Positions 8,984 through 17,095 of a stretch of 17,500 nt of DNA are shown here, one piece after another (position 1 is the stretch's first letter; each line of letters begins with the position of its first letter). The stretch covers positions 155,001-172,500 of the forward strand of contig JACVTC010000178.1 of NCBI GenBank assembly GCA_016946835.1, written 5' to 3'. Made by a program: the position numbers and the translations under genes. This DNA comes from Neocallimastix lanati (nom. inval.) (taxonomy: Eukaryota; Neocallimastigomycota; Neocallimastigomycetes; Neocallimastigales; Neocallimastigaceae). The notes under the pieces were generated by a model. The model did no database searches and was not told the DNA's origin. It saw nothing but the letters and a program-made list of their open reading frames with translations.

Positions 8984-9212
8984 AATAAATTAATAATTTA
9001 ATAATTTTAATATTATTATTAGCAATAGCAAACATAAGTATTTTCCATTTTCGTTTTTTTTTTTTTTTTAATTATTTTTAATACAATATTATTTTTAAAT
9101 GGCATAATCAATTAATAATTTAACTATTTCAATATTATCATTATCAGTAGCCAAGAGAAGTGAATAATTTCCATCATTATCCTGTTCATTAATTTTCAAA
9201 ACATTATTATTT
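8984..9212 (-). pseudogene. Ankyrin-repeat relic, about two units
   Basis: Minus-strand fragment of the same family. The first unit (9078-9212) reads NEQDNDGNYSLLLATDNDNI then EIVKLLIDYA, after which the frame shifts (GCCATTTAAAAATAATATTG). The next (8984-9053) reads ILMFAIANNNIKIIKLL in another frame. A T15 run at about 9056-9070 lies between them. The linker that should precede the first unit is truncated and there is no start codon. It is a remnant of a duplicated ankyrin gene whose other units are lost. Confidence 0.8.
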
Positions 9213-9660
9213 TTTAAAAAATTAAATTAAAAAATTATTTAATAAATTATAAAATATTTTTTTTTTATTTTTAATTTTTACATTCAATTGATATTATCTT
9301 AAATTCTTATAATTAAAGACTATCATAAAGAGTATTTAAGTGAAAATTTAAGAATTTTAATTATAATACATTCACAAATGAAATTTTAATAAAATTTTTT
9401 ATATCAATACATTACTTATTATATAATTTATCAAAATAATAATAATAAATAATAGTAATTTTAAAAAAAAAAAAAAAAAAAATTCAAAAATTATTTAATA
9501 ATTAAATAACTTTAACTAATAATATAAAATTTTTTTAAAAACTGTTAAAAATGAAAATAACATGTGATATCATATCTTGATCAAGTTCTTTAATTAATTT
9601 ATTATAAATCCACATATGTTTATGTAATTTAAACATATTTTATATAATAATTTTGTTAAT
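9213..9660 (-). repeat. Duplicated ankyrin-gene 5' flank attached to the relic
   Basis: Contains TTGATATTATCTTAAAT at 9288-9304 followed by AGACTATCATAAAGAG and GTGAAAATTTAAGAATTT, aligning with 5665-5740 and 11329-11390. Further right, 9570-9655 (ATCAAGTTCTTTAATTAATT, TATTATAAATCCACATATG) aligns with 6785-6850. Sequence present between these blocks in the 5' flank of the large gene is missing here, so this copy is deleted internally. A 20-base A tract lies at about 9463-9482. Confidence 0.7.
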
Positions 9661-10469
9661 ATAATAAACTATTAAAAATATATTTATTTATTGATTGATT
9701 TATTGATTTAATTTATAAAATTTAATGATTATATGAAGTCAGGTGATGCTTTATATTTATTTTTAAATATTTAAGACACAATAAATTTTTTTCTATAATA
9801 AATTTATGTAATTTATTATTATAATAAAATGATATGAAATGAAAATAAAACCTTAATTATTAATAAATTATTTTATTAATAATTTATTATTAATAAAATA
9901 AATCAATTAATCACTTGATTAATTATCATATGATTTATAAAATAATGTGATATTCTTTATGTTGTAGCTGGTTTAATAAGTGTATTTGAGTTATTAATAA
10001 AATTAGATTAGTAATATTAAAATATGAATTTAATAAATTTAGTAGTTAATTAAATAAATTTAAATTATAAAATAAATAAATTTAAATTATAAAATAAATA
10101 AATAAATATTTAATAAATAAATAAATAAAATTATATTATATTAATAAATTTCATCAATAAATAAATATAACTTCTCCCAGTTAAGAGATACTGAACCAGG
10201 CGTACTTTCTCAAAAATTAATTAATTAAATTAACTACTAATATGTTTAAATATATTTTATTGTATTATAATTTATTATTTTAATGTATTATTTATTATTA
10301 AATACAAATAAAAAAAAAATTATAAAAAATTATAAATGAATAAAAGAATATCTGTAAAATATAAAAAAAATAAAAAAAAAAATTTAAACCATTTTTTAAA
10401 TTTTTTTATTAATTTTTTTTTGTGGAGTTAATTATTATCATTATTATTTTTAATAATAATTATAAAATT
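9661..10469. other. AT-rich intergenic DNA with small tandem AT repeats and one GC-richer island
   Basis: No coding sequence recognised. It holds AATAAATA-type runs around 10065-10165 and a nearly palindromic TTATTAATAA region around 9868-9900. A short GC-richer segment (about 10171-10210, cttctcccagttaagagata and following bases) stands out from its surroundings but could not be assigned. Confidence 0.6.
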
Positions 10470-11225
10470 TTAAAGTGAATTTCTTCTCAATTTATCATTT
10501 TCATTTATTTCCGAAGTAATATTATTTTTATTGCCATAATCAATTAATAATTTAACTATTTCAATATTATTTTTCTTAGTGGCCCACAGAAGTGGATAAT
10601 TCCCATTACTTTTCTGTTCATTTATTTTTAAAACAATACTATTTTTACTGGCATAATCAATTAATAATTTAACTATTGCAGTATTATCTTTGTAAGTGGC
10701 CCAGAGAAGTGGATTACTCCCACTATTATTCCGCTCATTTATTTAAAACAATATTGTTTTTATTGGTATAATCAATTAATAATTTAATTATTTCAATATT
10801 ATCTTTATTTGTAGCCGATAAAAGTGGATAGCTTTCATCATAATCCTGTTCATTTATTTTTAAAACAATATCATTTTTAAAACAATATCATTTTTATTAA
10901 CATAATCCATTAATAATTTAACTATTTCGATATTATCTTTACAAGTGGCCCCGAGAAGTGGACAATTCCCATTAATATCCTGTTCATTTACTTTTAAAAC
11001 AATATTCTTTTTATTGGCATAATCAATTAATAATTTAACTATTTCAATGTCATTATTATATGTGGTCTGGAAAAGTGAATAACTTTCATAATTATTATTT
11101 TCATATATTTTTAAAGTAATATTATTATTGTTTGGATTATTCAAAAATTATTTTTCATTTTCAATATTTTTGTATTTAATTTCTTTTTCTGAAAGCTCTT
11201 CAAGTTTACTATCACTTTTTTCTAC
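10470..11225 (-). pseudogene. Short ankyrin-repeat paralogue, broken (about five repeats)
   Basis: Same family and orientation as the 1-5569 gene. The N-terminal cap aligns (SDSKLEEL... against SDSKLKEL...), but the ATG is GTA at 11223-11225 and a cap Ser codon (TCA) is now TAA. About five 117-bp units follow (for example NGNCPLLGATCKDNIEIVKL). A 17-bp tandem duplication at 10858-10891 shifts the frame, and loss of two T near 10745 in the next linker restores it, so the ends are in the same frame. The copy ends at a TAA at 10470-10472 after NDKLRRNSL, in the middle of a repeat. The open stretch from 11144 to 10860 is only a fragment of this copy. It is most likely a dead duplicate, although a downstream initiation product cannot be excluded. 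Confidence 0.8.
10858..10891 (-). repeat. 17-bp tandem duplication that frameshifts the ankyrin pseudogene
   Basis: Plus-strand ttttaaaacaatatcat occurs twice back to back (10858-10874 and 10875-10891). It duplicates the codons for NDIVLK and adds 17 bases, so translation runs into a stop just after the duplicated segment. Confidence 0.9.
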
Positions 11226-12240
11226 GGAAGACCATTTTTTTTTTTTTTTTACGAAAATTAAACAAATCTAAATCAAATAAATTGTAAAATATTATTTTAA
11301 ATTGTACTTTTAAAATTTTTAAATTCAGTTGATATTATCTTAAATTCTGATAATAAAAGACTAAAATAAGAAATATTTAAATGAAAATTTAAATATTATA
11401 ATTATTATAGTTCTAGTTCTATATATTAGAATATATAATTAATATATTACCTATTTCTTATAAATAGATTAAATTATTTATAATAGAAATAAAGGACTCT
11501 CTTATAAAAATTTTAAGAATTAGAATTATTATTTTAATTGTACGAATCTTTTAATTTTATTAATAAATTTTATTACTAAACTACCATTATTTAAAACCCA
11601 CTGCTTATAAATTATTGCATATCAATTTATGAATCACGTGATAATATTTTTGATATATGGGACTTCTATGTGCTATATTTTAATTATAATAATATAGTTA
11701 TATCTTTATTGAATTTATTATTAATTTTCCTAAAAACTAAAAACCCCTTTTCTAAATTAATTTTATTAGAAATTGGTTATTATTAAAAAAATTACATTTT
11801 TAAAATTATAACATTTAATAATATGAAATATATTTTAAACATATAATATAAATTATATATATATAAGAATACAATATCTATATTTAAATAATAAATGTAT
11901 ATTATATGTAAAATATAAAATAAATATAAAATAATACATAATAATATAATATATAATATAATATAAAATAAGATAATTTAAATCCTATTAAAGTTAAATA
12001 TAAGAATATTATTATATTTTAATTTAATAATATATAATTATAAAATAAATATATAATTTAATATATTATAAAATAATATGTAATTTAATATATATTATAA
12101 TAGTAATTATAATATAATAATGAATAATTAATAATATATTATAAAAATTATTATCAAAAGATATAAATTTAATATTTAATAATTATTATTAAATATACAA
12201 ATGCTGCTACACCTATTTGTTTTAGATCATTTTTAAAAAT
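11226..12240 (-). promoter_or_regulatory. Duplicated 5' flank of the ankyrin pseudogene
   Basis: No coding sequence. It aligns in blocks with 5570-6780: TTGATATTATCTTAAAT at 11329-11345; TGATATATGGGACTTCTATG and following bases at 11651-11676 (22 of 26 positions match 6075-6100); a 44-base identity at 12159-12202; then CTACACCTATTTGTTTTA-ATCAT in both. The order is the same, so the ankyrin gene and more than 1 kb of upstream DNA were copied together. A T14 run lies near 11237-11250. Confidence 0.7.
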
Positions 12241-12417
12241 AATAATTTTAATAATAAAGTTAATAAGGGTAAAATATAGAGTACAAATATGCCATTTTTT
12301 GCGATGAGGATGGTCATAGAAAGGTATAACTGTCCAAAATTTAATTATTTGGAATACATGAAAATATAAAATAATGCTTAATGAGGAAAGTTGTGGTCCA
12401 ACTAATGCTTTTAATGA

Positions 12418-12618
12418 ACATTTGAACTACTAAAAGGGAGTGGACATTCTTCCTTAAATTTCAATAACGTTCCTGAGAAGAAGAAATATTTTGATGATGC
12501 TGTCATAAGAAAGGAATTTTATTTAGATGCTAGAATTGAAATTAGGAAAGCTAAATCTAATACGTCTATTGAAAAAGGATGTTTTCAAAAAAATAAAAAA
12601 AAAAAAAAAACAAGATGA
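12418..12618 (+). pseudogene. Decayed coding segment, family not recognised
   Basis: Open from 12418 (just after an in-frame TGA at 12415-12417) to TGA at 12616-12618, about 66 codons without a start. It contains GHSSLNFNNVPEKKKYFDDA then VIRKEFYLDARIEIRKAKSN, then a Lys run from an A tract. Composition is more balanced than the surroundings and the residue pattern looks protein-like. Upstream pieces in other frames (ESCGPTNAFNEHLN) suggest a longer broken gene from about 12290. It may derive from a transposase or DNA-binding domain, but I do not recognise it. Confidence 0.45.
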
Positions 12619-12650
12619 AGATGAGAAAAATTAAATAGAAGAAGAAGAAG

Positions 12651-12960
12651 TTGATATATCTAAAAAGGAAAATATTAAAACCTAAAGTTAGAAAGAACTT
12701 AAAGACAATTACCTCAAAGGAGCGTATTAAAATAGACGAATCTTCTCAAGATTTAAATAATAATAATAATCATGTAATTAATGATAATATATTAAATAAA
12801 GAAAAAGAAGTTAAAAATTATGTTGATAAAATATAAGTATAAAACTAATAAAGTAAGTAATAAGAATGATGATAAAAGTATCAATGTCAACACTAATAAT
12901 AAACCTAACAAAAGTATTGAAGAAGATTGAAATAAAGGACATAAAAAAAAAAAAAATTAG
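12651..12960 (+). pseudogene. Lys/Asn-rich low-complexity coding remnant
   Basis: A stretch open from 12651 to 12836 encodes KPKVRKNLKTITSKERIKID and DLNNNNNHVINDN; in a second frame 12838-12930 continues with KTNKVSNKNDDKSINVN. There is no ATG at the start, and frames must be changed to read on. It is probably the continuation of the 12418-12618 relic, as a basic, Asn-rich linker. No domain is recognised. Confidence 0.35.
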
Positions 12961-13028
12961 AAAAATTTAATAAAGCGGAAAATTTTAAAATTATTACCAA
13001 CTCAAAAAAATTACAAAAATTAATTTAA

Positions 13029-13033
<5 letters not shown>

Positions 13034-13071
<38 letters not shown>
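13034..13071 (+). repeat. A38 homopolymer tract
   Basis: The longest homopolymer in the window, 38 consecutive A, directly after the decayed coding region at 12290-13030. It could be a retained poly(A) tail of a retroposed transcript or slippage expansion. Confidence 0.95.
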
Positions 13072-13073
<2 letters not shown>

Positions 13074-13322
13074 AAAAATTCAAAATAAATTTAAAAAATA
13101 AATTTTTATCATAAATTTTGATTGACATATACAAGAAATAAATCAAAATAAATTAAATTAAAAAATAAATTCATAAATCAATTCAATTCCTTCAATTCAT
13201 TCAATATCATAGAGTATATTAATAATATATGATATAATATAATTTACTATATATTGCAATATAATTGGATGAAATACATAAAATGAATGTATTAAATGTC
13301 AAATTTTAAAAAAATGAAATAA
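13072..13322. other. AT-rich spacer, nothing recognised
   Basis: Short words such as ttcaattcc/ttcaattcattcaa repeat loosely near 13180-13200. There is no coding sequence or clear element. Confidence 0.6.
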
Positions 13323-13549
13323 AATATGAAATATTAGAAATATTATTTAAATAGTTTAAAATATTAGAAATATGAAATATTAGAAATATTATTTAAATAG
13401 TTTAAAATATTAGAAATATGAAATATTAGAAATATTATTTAAATAGTTTAAAATATTAGAAATATGAAATATTAGAAATATTATCTAAATAGGTTAAAAT
13501 ATTAGAAATATGAAATATTAGAAATATTATTTAAATAGGTTAAAATATG
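13323..13549 (+). repeat. 46-bp tandem repeat, about five copies
   Basis: The word aaatag recurs with its atag at 13351, 13397, 13443, 13489 and 13535, exactly 46 bp apart. Each unit contains two ATATTAGAAATAT words and one TTATTTAAATAGTTTAAAAT; the last two copies have taggt in place of tagtt. Units are nearly identical. No coding potential is seen. Confidence 0.93.
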
Positions 13550-13595
13550 AAATGAAATATTAATTGAAATATGAAATGAAATAAAATATAAAATG

Positions 13596-13623
13596 TTTTT
13601 TTTTTTCTTTTTTTTTTTTTTTT
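13596..13623 (+). repeat. Interrupted poly-T tract (T11-C-T16)
   Basis: Twenty-eight bases that are all T except one C at 13607. It lies directly before a short less AT-biased segment (atagccgcaattattg). Confidence 0.9.
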
Positions 13624-13746
13624 ATAGCCGCAATTATTGTAAACTTTAATCTTTAATTATTCAATGATTCAATGATTCAATTGTTAATTACATTGACTAT
13701 TTTTTAATATTTTAATACTAAAAAAATAAAAAAAAAAGACAGAATT

Positions 13747-13806
13747 AATAAAATAAATAAATAAATAAATAATAAATAAATAAATAATAAATAAATAAAT
13801 AATAAA
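13747..13806 (+). repeat. AAT/AAAT microsatellite
   Basis: Alternating (AAAT)n and AAT units over about 60 bases, shortly upstream of the gag start of the second copia relic. Confidence 0.9.
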
Positions 13807-14476
13807 GTGTTAATAGTGTATTTAATATAAGTGTAAATGAAAAAGAAAAATGACAACAACAAAAGAAAATACTACCTTGGAAATTTTAAATGATTCCAAC
13901 TTTAAATCTTGGAAACAAGATTTATTTCTTTTGTTAGAAGGAAAAGATATAAGTGAATATATCTTGAAAAATATAATTATAAAAATTTTCGAAAAAAAAT
14001 ATTCCAAGAGAAGAAAGAAATAACTACAAGCTAGTGCCAGGAACAACAAATAAATATTATGATAAATCAGTAACTAAACCAATGTTAAAATGTGACATTA
14101 AGGCTATAAAAAAAAATTTATTTTTAATAGCATTAAAAGTGAGCTATCAAGCAAATTAGATTTTGCCTTCGAAATATATAACTTAAATTAAAGGTATAAA
14201 TGTTAGTGACGAAAGCGACCGTATCGAATAAATAAAGAATACATTAAGTAAAAATAAATATAAAATATAATCCTTGTGAAATGTCGTTATTTGTATTTAT
14301 TTCTACTATGAACATGTTATTTAATGAATTTGAGGACTTAAAAGTGAAATTTTAAGTCAAAGGGATAAATTTGATTATTTATTGATTCTCTACCTGAAGA
14401 ATTAGTAATAAAATCGAATTTGATTTAATCATCAGGGTTCCTAGGAAGAAGTTACTGAAATTTATAAAATTGAGGT

Positions 14477-14538
14477 GAATCAATACCTGAATCAACCTGA
14501 ATCAATACCTGAATCAACCTGAATCAATACCTGAATCA
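14477..14538 (+). repeat. 22-bp tandem repeat in the gag relic (2.8 copies)
   Basis: The unit gaatcaatacctgaatcaac plus ct is repeated at 14477, 14499 and 14521 (last copy partial). It encodes NQYLNQPESIPES-like residues in rotating frames because 22 is not divisible by three, so the expansion disrupts the frame. Confidence 0.92.
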
Positions 14539-14542
14539 TTTG

Positions 14543-14564
14543 AAAAAAAAAAAAAAAAAAAAAA
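14543..14564 (+). repeat. A22 tract in the gag relic
   Basis: A run of 22 A after ESFE codons, so it reads as poly-Lys; probably slippage expansion of a Lys codon run. Confidence 0.95.
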
Positions 14565-14744
14565 TTCTCAATCAACACAAAGTGAATCAACTGTTTTAAA
14601 TACAGAAGTAAAAAAATGAAACAAATTATGCTAATAATTGATTATAAGAAAAATTTTAATAAAAGAATGCAACCTTAAAAATAATTAAAAGTTTAAAAAA
14701 AAATAGATTTAATAAACAAAAAAAACTTTAAGGAAAATATTAGA

Positions 14745-14786
14745 TGTTGGAATTGTGGTGGTCTACGACACTTTGTTGATGAATGC
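14745..14786 (+). other. CCHC zinc knuckle of copia relic 2, intact
   Basis: Encodes CWNCGGLRHFVDEC, a perfect CX2CX4HX4C nucleic-acid-binding knuckle typical of the gag nucleocapsid, followed by SSNKKEKLL. It fixes the gag-protease boundary of the relic. Confidence 0.9.
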
Positions 14787-14872
14787 TCCTCTAATAAAAA
14801 AGAGAAACTTTTAGTAGTAGACCTAATATCAAAAATGTTATAAAAGTAATAAAGGGAGGCAGTCCAGAAAGT

Positions 14873-14895
14873 AAAAAAAAAAAAAAAAAAAAAAA
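14873..14895 (+). repeat. A23 tract between gag knuckle and protease
   Basis: Twenty-three A after gtccagaaagt; reads as poly-Lys in the local frame. Confidence 0.95.
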
Positions 14896-15059
14896 TTATT
14901 TCAAATAATATTTCAACAAATAATAATCATTCACAAAAACAAACAGAATATATAGATAAACACGAAAAATACTTCTTCGAAAACTATAATGACTCATACA
15001 ATATTGAGTCAAACCAAAATACAAATTCACTTTTACCTTGCAAAAATTTAAATTATTAT

Positions 15060-15360
15060 ATTTCCCGACGAAGATAAGGATAAAGAAAAACAAAATAATG
15101 AATTAAAATCATGGACACTTGACTCGAGTACTACTTACCATATGACTAGAGGTTTAAATTGCCTTTTAGATAAGAAAAAATACAATAAAAAAATATATAT
15201 ATATATATTTTGCTAAACGGTGAATTTGCAAAGTCAAAATTCATTAGTAACTTATAATGGTTATGTCAATGTCAATGATTAACAAAATTTCATTAAAGAA
15301 TGTCTTATATGTTCCGGAGTTTAAGAAGAATCTTATCTCCAAGGGATGGCCTTAGCAACC
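15060..15360 (+). pseudogene. Protease domain of copia relic 2
   Basis: DEDKDKEKQNNELKSWTLDS or an equivalent reading leads to WTLDSSTTYHMTRG, where active copia proteases have D-S/T-G; the triplet here is Asp-Ser-Ser at 15121-15129. Later KNVLYVPEFKKNLISKG (about 15296-15346) is the conserved end of the protease before the integrase. A TA microsatellite and frameshifts separate the two. Confidence 0.78.
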
Positions 15361-15379
15361 AACACTTTAAAAAACGGTT

Positions 15380-15649
15380 TTTTCAAAAGGTTAATAACAA
15401 AAATTGGTGTCATATTTATAATAAAAAATAATAATAGAGTATGTTGGTGTCTGTGCCAATTATGCAAATACATATGTAATGTGGACTTCCAAAAAAACAA
15501 AAAATAATATTCGATAACAAAAAAGGGCATATTCATATTCACTGTTCCATATATTCTCCTCAACAAAATGGAAGAATTGAACGTCTTCACTTCACGGTTC
15601 TCTGATTCCAAAGGCTAGAGCTATGTTGGAAGACGCACACCTTAATCAT

Positions 15650-15684
<35 letters not shown>

Positions 15685-16035
15685 GGAGGATGCAATTGCT
15701 GCCGCTAATTGCATTCATAATAGAATTCCCCACAAAGGTATTAATAACAAGATTTCTTTTGAAATTCTTTTTATGGTGAAAAAAATGGACTTTGAGAAAT
15801 TTAGAATCATTGGATGTCAAAGCAAATTTTTTCTTTTTTATATTCCCAAACAACTTTGTCATAAATTTACTAACTCGGCTTTACCCGGAATATTTCATGG
15901 ATATGATAATAACCCCTCTTCATTCCATATTTATGGATATTACCAATAAACAGAGTTTGTTATTTCTCGTGCCGTTGTATTTTTTGATGACTCACCTTGG
16001 TTAATTGTAATGCTCTCTCCTCCTCACCAGATTTT
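15380..16035 (+). pseudogene. Integrase domain of copia relic 2, internally shortened
   Basis: SPQQNGRIERLH at 15555-15590 is the rve core motif, with the catalytic Glu codon at 15579-15581. It continues in shifted frame as IPKARAMLEDAHLNHV, a Phe run from the T33 tract (15651-15683), WEDAIAAANCIHNRIPHKGI, and then the conserved C-terminal part FRIIGCQSKFFLFYIPKQL, KFTNSALPGIFHGYDNNPSS and EFVISRAVVFFDDSPW. A TAA at 15947-15949 lies between two small insertions that nearly cancel. The HHCC finger and the first two catalytic Asp regions are not recognisable; 15400-15540 is heavily decayed. Confidence 0.85.
15651..15683 (+). repeat. T33 tract expanded in frame inside the integrase
   Basis: Thirty-three T between the codons for NHV and WEDA. 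The length keeps the frame and turns what is normally about one Phe into ten Phe residues. Confidence 0.93.
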
Positions 16036-17095
16036 ATTAATCTTACTCCTTACTGTGAAAACGGGGGGAAGTGATTTTGATGATGAAATTAGTTTTCATA
16101 ATAATAATAGTGATAATAATAAAAATAATAATATTAATAATGATAATAAATATAATATAAATAGTACTCCTTCAATTAATCAAAATAATTTAATTTATCC
16201 AAAGAATTATAAAATTTTTTTATGATTCACAGAATAACAAAAATTTTAATTTTGTATTCCGTTGAAAAAAAATTTTTTTATTATGAATCAACCAATAATT
16301 TAAATAATAATAATTATTAAATAATAATAATTTACAATTAAATAATAATAATAATATATAATAAATTTAAAACAAAAATTTTTCTTCTCCAAAACAATAT
16401 TATGAGGATTTCAATTCTCAAAGTGGCCATTTAAATAATTTAAATGACAATTTTGAAAATTACAATATCCAAAATAATAACTCTACTGATATAAATAATA
16501 AAAATTATGATAATAAAAATAACGTTTATAATAATAATATAAATAATAATTACACTGGAAATTTAAATTTAAATTTAATTCAAAAAAAAAAAATAAATTA
16601 TATGACCAAATTTCAAATTCAACTCAATTCAGTAAACAAACAGGAATTTCAAATAATACAGGAAGCAATCCAAACAATTCAATTACAAATGAAAAAAAAA
16701 AATAAAATAAATTTGAATGATGGTAATTTCATTGACAACTTAAAATAATAACTTAATAATGAACTTAATTCAATTAATAATGTAAACAAAAATAATTTAA
16801 TTGAAAATTTAAAAAATAAAAATTTAATTGAAAATGTAAACAAACCAGAAAGTAAACAACAATAACAATATTAATGAGTATAATTTAAATAAAAATAATT
16901 TAAATTACAAATATAATAAATAATTATAATTATGAAATTGAAAATAAATTTAACTAATTCAATTAACGAAATTTGAATTATATAAACAAAAAAAAAAAAA
17001 TATAAATAATTATAATTTAAAAAAGAAAACTTAATGAAAATGAAAATAATATAAACAAAAAATATAAACAAATAATAACAAATATTTTAACACCA
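16036..17095 (+). pseudogene. Asn-rich spacer between integrase and reverse transcriptase of copia relic 2
   Basis: The frame from the integrase runs on as GGSDFDDEISFHNNNSDNNK and more Asn until a stop at about 16223. After that all three frames carry Asn/Lys/Leu-rich remnants (NNNYTGNLNLNLIQ, SNSTQFSKQTGISNNTGSNP) with stops. Copia polyproteins have a variable linker here, but about 1 kb of Asn-dominated sequence is long. No other gene is seen. Confidence 0.6.

Larger units (their letters stand above)
13850..14700 (+). pseudogene. gag of copia relic 2
   Basis: The ATG at 13850-13852 opens 57 codons ending in TAA at 14021-14023. They contain LNDSNFKSWKQDLFLLLEGK followed by DISEYI, the usual start of copia gag (NF..W...L..L). 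Other frames continue with ERNNYKLVPGTTNKYYDKS, then MNMLFNEFEDLK, then FDYLLDSLPEELV or close variants, the gag core and its LPEEL motif. A 22-bp tandem repeat (14477-14538) and an A22 tract (14543-14564) follow. At least four frame changes are needed to read it through. Confidence 0.8.

Noticed and set aside
10171-10210. tRNA or 5S rRNA gene
   Set aside because: No cloverleaf can be folded: ggttcagtatc on the minus strand only loosely resembles a B box and has no pairing T-stem. The 5S similarity is limited to one short word.
13200-13849. Left LTR and primer-binding site of copia relic 2
   Set aside because: No TG...CA bounded direct repeat or tRNA-complementary site was recognised, and the right LTR would lie outside the window, so no comparison is possible.
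13822-15862. Minus-strand open stretches at 13822-14049, 14896-15093, 15333-15611 and 15587-15862
   Set aside because: They overlap recognised plus-strand gag, protease and integrase motifs of the copia relic and encode only hydrophobic or Lys-run antisense sequence.
15792-16004. A separate small plus-strand ORF inside the integrase
   Set aside because: It overlaps the integrase C-terminal reading in another frame; only its short DITNK part belongs to the integrase, through a local frameshift.
16871-17071. Minus-strand 66-codon stretch rich in Phe, Ile and Tyr
   Set aside because: Antisense of Asn/Lys-rich AT sequence in the copia spacer; its apparent membrane-like composition is a by-product of the AT content.
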